A stretch of DNA of 41,147 bases. It comes from an uncultured Succinivibrionaceae bacterium. Its GTDB lineage: Bacteria; Pseudomonadota; Gammaproteobacteria; Enterobacterales; Succinivibrionaceae. The position numbers and the translations under genes were made by a program. This document shows positions 15,671-25,522 of the stretch, piece after piece. The DNA lies in NCBI GenBank assembly GCA_949286015.1, contig CASEBB010000007.1, forward strand, positions 1-41,147. Reading direction: 5' to 3'. The notes beneath the pieces are model-generated. The model was not told where the DNA came from and searched no databases. It was given only the letters and a program-made list of their open reading frames with translations. The stretch's first letter is position 1. Every line of letters begins with the position of its first letter.

Positions 15671-18600
15671 ATGTCGGATATCGAAAACGAAGAGCAGGTC
15701 AGCCGTCCAAAGACGGTACGCCGCAGCCGGAAAAAGAGCGATACGGCCACGGCTGCTGCCACCGAGGCAACAGCTACTGTTGATACTGCTGAGAGCACTA
15801 GCGCAGAGAAAAAAGCAGCTCCAGCCAAAAGAAGATCTCGTGCTACCAAGAGCACCGTAACCTCAACCTACGGCGGTGAGCAGAGCTTATTGCTGCAAGG
15901 TGATGATGACGAGAGCGCTGCGGAGAATACGGTCGCCGCTGGAGAGAGCGCGACCGCAGCTGCTACTGCGGACATTGCTGACACCGCTGATACCGCTGCA
16001 ACCGCAGCAAGCGCCGACAACACCGCCAGCACTGTCGCCTCTCCTTGGTCTCAGGGGGAGAGCTTTGCCCCGAGCAGTGCTGAGAGTGACAGTGAGCGTG
16101 ATGCTACCGGTGATCACGACTACGCTGAGGATGATGCTGACGCGGATGTAGAGCGCGATTACGACGACGATTATGATCGCGACTACGACAGCGACGAGCG
16201 CGATTACGATGCTGACGCGCGTGATTACGACGACGATGATCGCGATTACGACCGCGATGAGCGCGACTACGATGCCGCTGAGCGTGATTATGACGACAAT
16301 GATCACGTCTACGACGACGAGCATGACTACGGCGATGACGCTGACGACGAAGATGAAGACGATCGCTACAATCGCGCTTATGACGAAGATGAGTCTGATG
16401 CCTACTACGATGACGAGGATGAGGACAATCGCGGCAATCGCTTAGAAGACTACGAGCAGCCAGCGGGTGCCTATGGCAATACTGAGTTGCCTGTTGCCGC
16501 TGCTGCCGGTGACGGTGCAGGCGTAGCCGCTCCTGAGGACGCTGGCGTCGCTAGCGCCACTGGTGCCTCCTCTGCTTACTCCTCGTACACGCCACACATT
16601 GTCGATCCTGATGAGGGTGAGGCTGGTGCTGAGGTTGAAGTCGATACTCCAGAGGATGCTCTTACTGCCACTGCCGGTGCGGCTCCAGATGATGCTGCTG
16701 AGAGCTCCGAGAGCTCTGAGGCGCAAGAGGACACCACGTCCTTTGCGGACTTAAACTTAAGCGCTCCCGTACTTAAGGCCATTCAGCATGAGGGCTTTGA
16801 GCAGCCAACCCCAATTCAGATGCGCTCGATCCCGACCATTTTGTCCGGCCGTGACATGATTGGTCAGGCGCAAACTGGTACCGGTAAGACTGCCGCTTTT
16901 GCTCTGCCTATCCTCTCACAGATGCCAAAGGGCCAGCGCTCACTCTTTGCCTTAGTGTTAGAGCCAACCCGTGAGCTGGCTTTACAGGTTTCCGAGTCGT
17001 TCTCGCGCTTTGCCCATTTCATGGACAACTTTAAGGTAGTGCCAATCTACGGTGGTGCTTCCTACGAGAGCCAGATTCGCAGCTTACGCCACGGTGCGCA
17101 AGTGGTGGTCGCAACCCCAGGCCGCTTAATCGACCTCATCGATAAGGGCCGCTTAGACTTCTCTGATGTCAAGTATGTGGTGATCGATGAAGCCGACGAA
17201 ATGCTGCGCATGGGCTTTATCGATGATGTGGACTGGATCTTAGACAAGCTGCCAGAGCAACACCAGACGGCGCTGTTCTCGGCTACCATGCCACCAGTGA
17301 TTCGCCGCATTGCCAAGCAGCACTTAATCGATCCGCTTGAGGTGCGCATTCAGTCGCACACCACGACTGCTACCACCGTGCGTCAGCGTTACTGGGTGGT
17401 GTCGGGCCTGCACAAGATCGACGCCATGACCCGTATGCTGGAAGTGGAGCCATACGATGCCGTGCTGGTCTTTGTGCGCACTAAGACCGATGCTGAGGAC
17501 GTGGCCAATAAGTTAGCCGGTCGTGGCTTTGCCTGCGCTGCTTTACACGGTGATATCCCACAGCGCCAGCGCGAGAAGATCGTCGAGCGCTTAAAGAACG
17601 GCTCGCTGGATATCATTGTGGCTACGGACGTGGCGGCTCGTGGCTTAGATGTGGATCGCATTACCCACGTCTTTAACTACGACATCCCATACGATGCCGA
17701 GTCCTATGTGCACCGTATTGGCCGTACTGGCCGCGCCGGTCGCACCGGTGAGGCGATCTTATTTGTGTCGCCACGAGAGCGCCGTGCTTTACGTCAGATT
17801 GAGCGCGTGACGCGTCAGCGCATTGAGCCAATGCGCATGCCTACCATTGAGGACGTCAATAAGCGTCGCCTCGAGAACTTCCGCAACCAGGTCATTGAGA
17901 CCATTGATGCTGGTGGCTTAGGTGAGTACTTAGAGGTGGTCTCGGACATCCTCTCCGATGACAGCATTGAGCCAGAGTTACTGGCTGCGGCGTTAGCCAA
18001 GATGGCGCAGCGCGATGGCAGCTTGCTCCTTGATGTTAAGGAGGAGCCAAAGTTCCGCGAGTTTAGCGATCGTCGTGAGCGTAGCCGTGATCGTGACCAC
18101 GACCGCGATCATGAGCGTGACTTTGGTGACCGCGAGCGTCGTCACCGTCATGGCCCATCTCCTGAGGCGGTGCCACTGCGTGCCTTCCCTGAACTTAAGA
18201 TGGTGCGCTACCGCTTATCAGTAGGTCACCGTGATGGCGTCAAGCCAGGTCAGATCGTGGGTGCGATTGCCAACGAGGCTAACATCGACAGCAAGTACAT
18301 TGGTGAGATCTCGATCTTCGATACCTTCTCGACGGTCGATCTGCCTGTGGGCATGCCTGAAGAGACCATGGCCATTCTGGCACGGGCTCGGGTGCGCGGT
18401 CGTGCTTTAGAGCTGCGTGAGTACACGCTGGAGCCACCTCCACGTCGTGAGCGTCGCGAGCGCGATCGTGACTTTGATCGTGAGCGCCGTGAGCGTCGTT
18501 TCCATGGGGAGCGTCGTGACCGCCGTGAGCGTCGTGATTACGAGCCACGTTCTGAGCGTGATTATGACTCGCGTCCAGAGCGCGATTATGACTCCCGTGC

Positions 18601-18955
18601 GGAGCGTTCACAGGATAACGAGGACGATATGTTCTCGTACATGGACGAGGGCGAGTATCGCCATGAGAAGGGTGATGTCAATGGCAACAGCATTGACTAC
18701 CACCCACGCAAGAAGTCGCCTGACCAGTACTCGGTAGGCATCGGCTTTGGCTATGACAAGGTCGATTTTGATCAGGGGGTGGTAAGTGGCGGCAGAAGCC
18801 GTGAGCGTGATTACGACAATGATCGTGATTACGATTATGACTCGCGTCCACCAAAGGGCAGCAAGCGTCGCTCGCGTCCAAACTTTGATTTTGACCGTCG
18901 CAGCTCGCGCTCGAGCAGCCGCTATGAGCGTCGCGGCAAGCCACGCTTTCACTAA
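15671..18955 (+). CDS. deaD: DEAD-box RNA helicase DeaD/CsdA with long charged extensions
   Basis: The helicase core starts near residue 357 and has all expected motifs: the Q motif FEQPTPIQ, Walker A AQTGTGKT (400-407), PTRELALQ, TPGRLIDL, DEAD (506-509), SAT, ATDVAARGLD and HRIGRTGRAG. A DbpA-like RNA-binding domain follows at about residues 838-915. DeaD unwinds structured RNA in ribosome assembly and cold adaptation. At 1094 residues it is far longer than E. coli DeaD (about 630). The extra length is a 355-residue acidic, disordered N-terminus with many repeats of the RDYD type, plus an Arg-rich C-terminal tail with the same RDYD units. GAGAGGA lies just before the ATG. A strong terminator follows at 19029-19084. 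Core function is certain; the role of the tails is unknown. Confidence 0.95.
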   Translation: MSDIENEEQVSRPKTVRRSRKKSDTATAAATEATATVDTAESTSAEKKAAPAKRRSRATKSTVTSTYGGEQSLLLQGDDDESAAENTVAAGESATAAATADIADTADTAATAASADNTASTVASPWSQGESFAPSSAESDSERDATGDHDYAEDDADADVERDYDDDYDRDYDSDERDYDADARDYDDDDRDYDRDERDYDAAERDYDDNDHVYDDEHDYGDDADDEDEDDRYNRAYDEDESDAYYDDEDEDNRGNRLEDYEQPAGAYGNTELPVAAAAGDGAGVAAPEDAGVASATGASSAYSSYTPHIVDPDEGEAGAEVEVDTPEDALTATAGAAPDDAAESSESSEAQEDTTSFADLNLSAPVLKAIQHEGFEQPTPIQMRSIPTILSGRDMIGQAQTGTGKTAAFALPILSQMPKGQRSLFALVLEPTRELALQVSESFSRFAHFMDNFKVVPIYGGASYESQIRSLRHGAQVVVATPGRLIDLIDKGRLDFSDVKYVVIDEADEMLRMGFIDDVDWILDKLPEQHQTALFSATMPPVIRRIAKQHLIDPLEVRIQSHTTTATTVRQRYWVVSGLHKIDAMTRMLEVEPYDAVLVFVRTKTDAEDVANKLAGRGFACAALHGDIPQRQREKIVERLKNGSLDIIVATDVAARGLDVDRITHVFNYDIPYDAESYVHRIGRTGRAGRTGEAILFVSPRERRALRQIERVTRQRIEPMRMPTIEDVNKRRLENFRNQVIETIDAGGLGEYLEVVSDILSDDSIEPELLAAALAKMAQRDGSLLLDVKEEPKFREFSDRRERSRDRDHDRDHERDFGDRERRHRHGPSPEAVPLRAFPELKMVRYRLSVGHRDGVKPGQIVGAIANEANIDSKYIGEISIFDTFSTVDLPVGMPEETMAILARARVRGRALELREYTLEPPPRRERRERDRDFDRERRERRFHGERRDRRERRDYEPRSERDYDSRPERDYDSRAERSQDNEDDMFSYMDEGEYRHEKGDVNGNSIDYHPRKKSPDQYSVGIGFGYDKVDFDQGVVSGGRSRERDYDNDRDYDYDSRPPKGSKRRSRPNFDFDRRSSRSSSRYERRGKPRFH

Positions 18956-19484
18956 GCGTTAGCGGGGCTGGGCTCAGCTAAGCTCTTAGCTTAGCTAAGC
19001 CTACTGTCTGCGGTGGCAGGCAGAGACAAAAAAGGCCTCACGCTAGAGGGTAGCAGTTGCTGCTCACCAGCGTGGGGCCTTTTTGTTTGTGCGGCTACAG
19101 CCTTAGCTGTAGCCTTAGCTCGGAGTGGGTGGAGTGGAGTGAGTGGCGTGCTCCCCAAGGTATGCACCTCATCTGAGCGGGTGCTTGTCACTCGCTGTGG
19201 TGTGCGCGGTGAGAGTGAATCCCAAGAGAGCGTTTTCCTCAGGTGTGCACCAAGCTACTTGCCATTAACCGCTCGCAGAGACCGATTTTGCGCTCGGCTC
19301 AGAGTTTGTTGGCTACCACAACGTAGCCTCATACCTAGAGACAAGCACAAGAGCCGTGGTTCATAGCGTTTAAGGTTAGCCCCCTCAGTGTAGTATGCGG
19401 GCTCTATGCCCCAAACGCTGAGGAGAACCCCGCTTTTAAGCCCATAAAACAGAGGGAAAACACTATCCTTGCAGATGCTAACGC
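18956..19484. other. deaD-sugar exporter convergent region, no gene seen
   Basis: Besides the deaD terminator, the stretch has a hairpin CCTCAGTGT/ACGCTGAGG at about 19384-19422 that could end the exporter transcript on the minus strand, though without a T-tract. The short frames that cross it have no family signature. Confidence 0.5.
19029..19084 (+). terminator. Rho-independent terminator of deaD
   Basis: AAAAAGGCC-CACGCT at 19029-19044 pairs with AGCGTG-GGCCTTTTT at 19069-19084 around one T/G opposition, with the T-run at the 3' end. The loop holds a smaller AGCA/TGCT stem. The A-run on the left arm could let it act in both directions. Confidence 0.85.
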
Positions 19485-20663
19485 TTAGTCTTCAGCCTTT
19501 GGTGGCTTGCGCACAAAGAACAGCATCAGCGTGCCCACAATAGCCATAGCGATGCTGACGCGGTAAATGGCGAGGTAAGTACCACTGGCAGCCAGCGAAA
19601 TTAAGGCACCACCGGCAATCTGACCTGCGGTCGAGGAGTTAATAAACAGCGAGGTCGATTGGCCAGGAATGCTTGGCAGCAGCTCTTGAAACAGCACCAT
19701 GCCCATAGAAGACACGCAGGCTATGAAGATAGCCGAAAATAGCTGTAAAGCCATGATCTGCTCATAGGTGTGCAGGAGGTACAAACCAATGAGGAAGATA
19801 CACAAAGAAGTACAACCAATCATGACCACTGGCTTTAAACCAATGCCCTTGGCGACCTTTGCTGCTAAGAACATGAGCGGGATTTCTAAGAAAGCCGCTA
19901 AGCCAAACATATAGCCTGGCATGTCCGTTGGCAGCTTGAGCTCCTGTGTCACAAACAGGGGAATGGTGGTGATATAGGAGGAGAAGGCGGTAAAGACAAA
20001 GGCCATGGATAAAAACAGGATCATGACCGAGCGATTCTTCCACCACGCGACCTTTGCGTCCTTAGCGGTGATGCTCTTATCCATGACGTTTGGCAGGAAG
20101 AAGAAGCTGGTGACACAGCCGCAGGCAAACATCATGGCCGTAACCAAGAAGAGCATGTCAAAGCTCACGCCTAAGGCTAAGCCATAGGACAGTGGTGGGC
20201 CAAAGACCCACGACAGCGAAGCCAGCGAGCGCAAAAAGGTCGTAAACATGAGCGACCCTTTTTTGATGTGCTTGATGCCGTACTCACGCGCCGAGGCAAA
20301 GATCTGCGGAAACGACACAGGGTAGCTGGCAAGGCAGATTAAGCCTACGGTGCACAACAGCAGGAAACTAGGACGTAAGTGCAAGACAAAGGCGCTGGCA
20401 ATACCAAACAGCGAGGCAATGCAGATAATAGCCGGACGCTGTAAGCCCATGTCAGAAAAGCGTGCTACGGTCTGCACCACCAAGATGGTGGCGATTGGTA
20501 GCATGATAAAGAAAAGTGAGATGTGCAGTGGGTTTAATCCCAACTCCGTGTTGAGATAAAACGAGAGCACAGGGTTGAACAGAGAGCTTGCTGCGGAAAT
20601 GAGCAAGCACATCGCTACGTAAACTGCAACTGAGCCTTGACGCTGGGCGCCAAAAGTCTGCAT
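19485..20663 (-). CDS. MFS sugar exporter, SetA/SetB family
   Basis: The 392-residue protein has twelve hydrophobic segments and closely follows the sugar efflux transporter (Set) pattern: LGLNPLHISLFF in the first loop, PQIFASAREYGI, FTTFLRSLASLSWVFGPPLSYGLALG and FLEIPLMFLAAKVAKGIG. Set proteins export glucose, lactose and related sugars or analogues. I set the start at the ATG at 20663 because TTGAGG lies 7 nt upstream and the MQTFGAQR start fits family length; a longer frame reaches 20813 but adds a Pro/Leu-rich segment unlike the family. Substrate is not deducible. It is convergent with deaD. Confidence 0.85.
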   Translation of the reverse strand: MQTFGAQRQGSVAVYVAMCLLISAASSLFNPVLSFYLNTELGLNPLHISLFFIMLPIATILVVQTVARFSDMGLQRPAIICIASLFGIASAFVLHLRPSFLLLCTVGLICLASYPVSFPQIFASAREYGIKHIKKGSLMFTTFLRSLASLSWVFGPPLSYGLALGVSFDMLFLVTAMMFACGCVTSFFFLPNVMDKSITAKDAKVAWWKNRSVMILFLSMAFVFTAFSSYITTIPLFVTQELKLPTDMPGYMFGLAAFLEIPLMFLAAKVAKGIGLKPVVMIGCTSLCIFLIGLYLLHTYEQIMALQLFSAIFIACVSSMGMVLFQELLPSIPGQSTSLFINSSTAGQIAGGALISLAASGTYLAIYRVSIAMAIVGTLMLFFVRKPPKAED

Positions 20664-21514
20664 ATAAACCTCAAGAATAGAGAACCCAAAGAGCAATAGA
20701 GCAGGATGTGGGTGGACATCGGGAAAGAGGCGGGGGCAGCACCTGAGAAGTGCTCTGGCAAGCTGTCTTGCTGACAGCAAGTCGTAAGAAGAGAGAGGAA
20801 ATGCAGGCAGCAAAGGTGGCGGGTGGCCAGCAGCAATAGGGCGGGCTTTACAGAGTTGACCTTACAGTCAGGCGTTACCTGAGCTTTTCCCAGCGCGTAT
20901 GCTAATGACAGTCGCTTTTGTTTGCAATATGGCGGGGCTGGGGTATTGCAAATAAAATTAGCGCGCGCCAATATCTTGAGCAGCAAGCTGATTTTTATCA
21001 GCTTTGCAAAGCTTTGCAGTAAGAGGCACTGTATCTTAATGCACCAAAAAGAAGCGACAGGCTGTAGGTTAACAGGGTGTAGTTTTACGCGAGCGTGACC
21101 GGAGATCATGGTGGTAAGCGCTAAGCGCTAAACGTTAGAGGCGGGCAGGGCAAAAGAGCTTTTCGTTAAGGCCGTGACGTTTGGGCGTAGATGTTTCTTG
21201 GCTTTTTTTGCACGCTAATCGCAGGAGGCAGCTTGGCGTGCATTATGATAGCTATGATGAGACGACGGAGCAGCAACTTGACGTGGTTGGCGCTACGCCT
21301 CAAGCCGCGCCGCACAGGCAGACATACAGAAAAGCACAGATGTATCTTATGCGTCACTGTCGCCTTGCGCCGCATCAATCTTCCAGAGTAGCCTCTGTGC
21401 ACTTGCAATGCTGACCGCTAAGATCGGTTGGTCACAGACGCGCCTAAGCACTGTGTAAGTACAAACTTTCTCTGGCTTTTCTCACCCCCAGCAGCGGGTT
21501 TACAAGGAGTTAAC
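20664..21514. other. Divergent region between sugar exporter and aldo/keto reductase
   Basis: Short frames on both strands (up to about 80 codons between 21166 and 21414) overlap each other, lack ribosome sites and match no family I know, so none is called. An AT-rich patch around 20930-21000 may hold promoters. No repeat was seen. Confidence 0.45.
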
Positions 21515-22414
21515 GTGGCCACTACTGCTCAAGATATTGCGGCCCAATGGCAACCATACGGTAAGAAGCTCGCCTCTGGCGATGTGATTCCGGCTATTGG
21601 TTTTGGCACTTACGCCCTCCCTGATGCCAGCGACTGTATTAAGGCCGTGGCACAGGCCATTGTGAATGGCTATCGCCTCATCGATGGTGCGGCTTTCTAC
21701 AACAATGAGACTTACGTCGGGCGTGGCTTGCGTTTGGGTGTTACCAAGGCTGGCTTAAAGCGCGAGGATATCTTTGTCACCTCTAAGGTCTGGCCTACGC
21801 ACTTAGGCTACCAAAAGACCATGGACGCCTTTTTTAAGACGCTCAATGACCTCGACATCGACTACCTCGATCTCTACCTCATTCACTGGCCAGCCAGCGC
21901 ACAAAACTTTGAAAATTGGGAAGAGCTTAATCTGGCCACGTGGCGTGCGATGGCGCAGCTCTATTCTGAGGGCTATGTACGCTCTATTGGTGTTTCTAAC
22001 TTCAAAGAGCACCACCTGCGGGCGCTGTTAGACACCGCGATTCCACCAATGGTGAACCAGCTGGAGGTGCACCCTGGCTACTCTCAAGAGTCGCTGCGGC
22101 AGTTCTGCCGTATGCAGGGCATTGTGGTCGAGGGCTGGAGCCCATTTGGCCGCAACCGTGTGCTCTCCCATGAGCTGGTTGTGCATTTAGCTGCTAAGTA
22201 CCAGTGCACTCCTGCTCAGCTGTGCCTGCGCTGGGCGTTGCAGTTAGGCGTGATTCCTTTACCAAAGTCCGCACAGCTTGATCACATGCGCAGCAACCTC
22301 AATGTGCTTGGCTTTGAGATTAGCCCTGCTGATATGCAGCTGCTCTTAGACCTCGATCGGGAGCAGGTAGGCTATTCAGGTGAGGATAGCGATACAGTGC
22401 GCTTTGGTATGTAG
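21515..22414 (+). CDS. Aldo/keto reductase, DkgA-like
   Basis: This 299-residue TIM-barrel oxidoreductase uses NADPH to reduce carbonyl groups. The catalytic tetrad is complete: D57 (YRLIDGA), Y62 (AAFYNNE), K91 (VTSKVW) and H124 (LIHWP). The C-terminal IPLPKSAQLDHMRSN cofactor-binding loop is also present. It most resembles the 2,5-diketo-D-gluconate reductase/methylglyoxal reductase branch. I chose the GTG at 21515 since AAGGAG lies 5 nt upstream and the product aligns with family starts; the frame extends to 21428 without support. Physiological substrate cannot be read from the sequence. A bidirectional terminator separates it from rsmB. Confidence 0.9.
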   Translation: MATTAQDIAAQWQPYGKKLASGDVIPAIGFGTYALPDASDCIKAVAQAIVNGYRLIDGAAFYNNETYVGRGLRLGVTKAGLKREDIFVTSKVWPTHLGYQKTMDAFFKTLNDLDIDYLDLYLIHWPASAQNFENWEELNLATWRAMAQLYSEGYVRSIGVSNFKEHHLRALLDTAIPPMVNQLEVHPGYSQESLRQFCRMQGIVVEGWSPFGRNRVLSHELVVHLAAKYQCTPAQLCLRWALQLGVIPLPKSAQLDHMRSNLNVLGFEISPADMQLLLDLDREQVGYSGEDSDTVRFGM

Positions 22415-22523
22415 GAGCTGCGGGCAAACGCTTAGCTCCGGCTTACCTTTGGCGCATCTCAGGGAATGTGAGGTAGATGCTCTACTTAAGGCTATTTCAG
22501 AGCACCTTACCGCCCTGCAAAAA

Positions 22524-22567
22524 CAACAAAGCCACAGCGGTGGAAACACTACTGTGGCTTTTGTTTG
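22524..22567. terminator. Bidirectional terminator
   Basis: AACAAAGCCACAG..GTG pairs with CAC..CTGTGGCTTTTGTT around a GAAA tetraloop, with a 2-nt mismatch and one bulge. T-rich and A-rich flanks on opposite sides allow function for both the aldo/keto reductase and the converging methyltransferase gene. Confidence 0.8.
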
Positions 22568-22628
22568 CGCCCGTGCAGAGCCGTGGGTTCTTGAGCGTGA
22601 GGCTGGCGCGGCGCTCTAAAGCTGCGCT

Positions 22629-24317
22629 TTAGGCGATGCGCACCAGACGGGCCATATAGAAGCCGTCAAAACCGCTTGAAGGCAGAATGGTCTTTTCCTC
22701 CTCAAGCTGGAACTGAGCGCCGTGCTGAGATAAAAAGGCCTGCACTTGCAGCTGGTTCTCAGCAGGGAGAATGGAGCAGGTAGAGTACACCACCTTGCCA
22801 CCGACCTTTGCCATCAGCGCATAGCGCTCAAGGAGCTCCGCTTGCGTCTGCTTTAAGGTAGCTAAGCGCGCTTGGGGATCGGACCACTTGCCATCAGGGT
22901 TGCGGCGCAGCACGCCTAAGCCCGAGCAAGGCGCATCGATTAAGACGCGATCGGCATGCTCGTGCAGGCGCTTAATCACCTTTGTTGAGTCGATGAGGCG
23001 GGTGTCGATGTTAAAGGCACCAGCACGCTTGGCGCGCTTTTTTAAGTCCTCTAACTTCCAGCCCTCGATGTCCAGCGCAATGAGGGTACCCTTGCCTTGC
23101 ATCAGCGCCGCTAAGTGCAGCGTCTTACCACCGGAACCTGCACAGGCATCGATGACGCGCATGCTTGGCTCAGCTTGCACAAAAGGCGCAATCTCTTGCG
23201 AGCCTGCATCCTGCTGCTCAAATAAGCCCTCACGGAAGGCAGCGGTACGGAAAAGAGCCGCATTAGAAGTGACCTCTAAGGCGGTGTTCACGCCCTTTAC
23301 AGGGCGGGTGACCACACCCTCAGCACTGAGCTTTTGGGCCAGCTCGTCACGCGTCGCCTTTAAGGTGTTGACGCGGATAAAGCGTGAGGCAGGCAGGCCT
23401 AAAGCTTGACGCTCAGCAGGCCATGCCTCCTTTAACTCGCGGGAGCCCAGCTCCTCTAACCAGTAAGGGCAGCCCTCTTTGAGCAGTGGGTGCTCTAAGG
23501 CCGCTTCCACCTTTTTGTCGAGACCCGAGCGCTCCATGCCGTCTGGGTCTAACTCCGGCCATGGCCACTTCTCTAAAGTGTAGTAGGCGAGGATCAGACG
23601 GTTTACGTGACGCTCAAAGTCACTAGGACGCTTTAAGCCCGCAATCTGCGCAAAGAGCGAGAGACGGCGGAACATGGCGTTAATGTGGCGGATGATAAAG
23701 CCCTGCTCGATAGCAGGAATCTTGACCTTGCTAAACCACTGGGCATAAGCCTTATCCAGAGGCTTTTTCTCCACAATGGTCGTGTGCAGAATGCTGCTGA
23801 CAAGACGCAGCTGGAAGGTGGTAAAGCCAGGCTTGTTTGGCGCCCGCTCCGCCACAATCTCCTTACGGCGGCTTTGCCCTGAGCGTACTTTGCGCTCGGC
23901 TGCGCTTTCGGAGAAGTGGCCCTCACGGCGCTCACTAAAGCGCGAGGCAGCAGCACGCTTTTGCTTGCCACCACGAGCAAACTCGTTATGGCCGTGGTGA
24001 TCATGGCCATGGTCATGACCATTACGACCAGCAAAAGGCGTCGAGCCGTGCTTGGCGGCGCCAGCGTGTTTGCCGTTTGGCCGCTTGAGGCCTTGCGCTT
24101 GAGCAAGAGCAGTGTTCTTGTGGCTGTGGGCCGCTTTGCTGGCACTTAAGGTAACGTTCTGGGTGCCTACTTGTTGCCCGTTACGAAAGATTTTAACTTG
24201 CGCCGTTTGGGCTGACGCGTTGCGTGCTGGGCGCGCGGCGCGCTGGTTGTGCCCTAAGCTCGGGCTTTTGCCGTGGCGGGCTTGAGGCGCAGCGGGCGTG
24301 CGAGCAGAAGAAGCCAT
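22629..24317 (-). CDS. RsmB/NOP family rRNA (cytosine-C5) methyltransferase
   Basis: The C-terminal half is a SAM-dependent RNA m5C methyltransferase. It has the SAM motif DACAGSGGKT at residues 390-399, ALDIEGWKLEDL, the PC motif DAPCSGLG with C464 and the catalytic TC motif YSTCS with C514. Residues 160-290 resemble the NusB-like RNA-binding domain seen in RsmB, which methylates C967 of 16S rRNA in E. coli. Length is 562 against about 430 for E. coli RsmB. The surplus is a basic disordered N-terminus of about 160 residues including a His-rich GHDHGHDHHGHN patch. The ATG at 24317 has AGGA 7 nt upstream. The exact target base is inferred; RsmF or another NOP-type enzyme is possible. Confidence 0.88.
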   Translation of the reverse strand: MASSARTPAAPQARHGKSPSLGHNQRAARPARNASAQTAQVKIFRNGQQVGTQNVTLSASKAAHSHKNTALAQAQGLKRPNGKHAGAAKHGSTPFAGRNGHDHGHDHHGHNEFARGGKQKRAAASRFSERREGHFSESAAERKVRSGQSRRKEIVAERAPNKPGFTTFQLRLVSSILHTTIVEKKPLDKAYAQWFSKVKIPAIEQGFIIRHINAMFRRLSLFAQIAGLKRPSDFERHVNRLILAYYTLEKWPWPELDPDGMERSGLDKKVEAALEHPLLKEGCPYWLEELGSRELKEAWPAERQALGLPASRFIRVNTLKATRDELAQKLSAEGVVTRPVKGVNTALEVTSNAALFRTAAFREGLFEQQDAGSQEIAPFVQAEPSMRVIDACAGSGGKTLHLAALMQGKGTLIALDIEGWKLEDLKKRAKRAGAFNIDTRLIDSTKVIKRLHEHADRVLIDAPCSGLGVLRRNPDGKWSDPQARLATLKQTQAELLERYALMAKVGGKVVYSTCSILPAENQLQVQAFLSQHGAQFQLEEEKTILPSSGFDGFYMARLVRIA

Positions 24318-24455
24318 ATTAATCCTACAAAGGTACCGCTCAGGAGTCTGTTACTCTCGTCGGGTTAGGGTGACGTTTAGTGCGCTTTTTTCAGGGCATC
24401 GTGCGCGTCGGGGCAGAGCACGTGCTCTCTTAGCGCTAGCGCGTAGCTCACTTAC

Positions 24456-24612
24456 CAAGGAGTGAGTGATAAATCAGTGACGGCAGCAAGGTTAAGTGCT
24501 GGTAACATCCCCCACCGTAAGATGCATGGTTCAGGTGAGCCTGAGCCTATCTGAGGATGGTGCACCATGATTACCCTAAAGTCCGTCACCTATGAAGTCA
24601 GTCGTTTCCAAG
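24456..24612 (+). repeat. MITE-like dispersed repeat, copy B
   Basis: It starts with CAAGGAGTGAGTGATAAATC and ends with AGTCAGTCGTTTCCAAG. The interior GATTACCCTAAAGTCCGTCA block is shared with copies A and D, and GAGCCTGAGCCTATC with copies C and E. The left arm is more diverged than in other copies. Confidence 0.75.
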
Positions 24613-24926
24613 TAGTAAGTAGTGTGAGCTGGTGGAGTCAGACGCAGCTGCGGTCAGAAGAAAAGAACGATCTTGTCAGGCGTGAAAAGCCCAAAGAATA
24701 GCCAATCATTATACCATGTGGCTTTAGATTACGGCTGCTCAAGCGGGCGCTGTGGTGGCGGCAATGAGCGTTAGGGGCGCACCAACGGGCGTGGGCAGAA
24801 GACCACTGAGGGTAGAAATCTCAAGCGCAGCCTGTTACCCTTACGCGCCTAAGCAGAGTAAGGCTCAAACTGCGGCTTTAACGCCTAAGCGCTTTGGTGG
24901 TTAGCCCGCTGGCGCTGTTGTTTGGG

Positions 24927-25081
24927 TAAGGAACGACTGACTTAATAAATGACGCAACTTAGGGCACGCCTGCATGCCCTTCTCAAGATAGGCTCAGGCT
25001 AGCTTGCACCTTTTATCTCGAGGTGGGACGTTGCAAACACGCACCACTACATCCGTCACTTATTAGCTCACTCCTTCCTAA
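24927..25081 (-). repeat. MITE-like dispersed repeat, copy C (inverted)
   Basis: Read on the minus strand it starts TTAGGAAGGAGTGAGC and ends AGTCAGTCGTTCCTTA, about 155 bp. The interior carries CACCTCGAGATAAAAGGTGC and CTGAGCCTATCTTGAGA. Its right interior reads GGCGTGCCCTAAG and belongs to the same subtype as copy E. Confidence 0.8.
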
Positions 25082-25432
25082 GTGCAGTCACCACTACCAC
25101 CATCACCACTGTCCTTCGTGCGCCATGTAGCAGCGTATTTTCTGCACTACAGCTGTGAAATAGCCCCTGCTTTTGTCGTTCTTTGCAAACAAGTCGCAAA
25201 GTTTGCAGGTTTTGTCACACTACGATGCAAGGTGGTTTTCTATACTTAGAAACTGCAAGATAGCCTCTACTCTAGAGCTTAGCGTGTGACCAGCCAGAAG
25301 GTGGTGCTGGAGCCCAAGCAGGGGCAGGCTATTGCGCGCGATACAGCCACATGTGGAGGGGAGGTTATGGGCTCGGTCTCAGGAGTGTGATCGGCCGTCA
25401 GGCGCCGTGATCTAAAGCTGAGATGAGAGCTG

Positions 25433-25497
25433 CCACAATGTCAGGCGGGTTTCGGTTAATTAGCGTCGTTTGATAGCAGCTAATCTGATGATTGTGG
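25433..25497 (+). promoter_or_regulatory. Nested inverted repeats upstream of gntR
   Basis: CCACAAT (25433-25439) pairs with ATTGTGG (25491-25497), and within it ATTAGC (25459-25464) pairs with GCTAAT (25479-25484). The outer arm ends about 10 nt before the ribosome site AGAGGAG. Either a leader hairpin or an autoregulatory operator is possible. Confidence 0.35.
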
Positions 25498-25522
25498 CGT
25501 AAGGCTCAGAGGAGATTTTGTT

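Larger units (their letters stand above)
24318..25522. other. rsmB-gntR divergent region with two oppositely oriented repeat copies
   Basis: This 1.2-kb gap has no supported gene. It contains repeat copies B and C in opposite orientation. It also contains a TTTGCAAAC/GTTTGCA inverted repeat near 25187-25211 and nested inverted repeats just before the GntR gene (25433-25497). Promoters for both flanking genes must lie here but I could not place them. Confidence 0.55.

Noticed and set aside
16173..16445. Long alternative frames within deaD (both strands)
   Set aside because: They arise from the repetitive GAY/CGN codons of the RDYD repeats and have Met/Thr or Val/Ile monotony typical of shadow frames.
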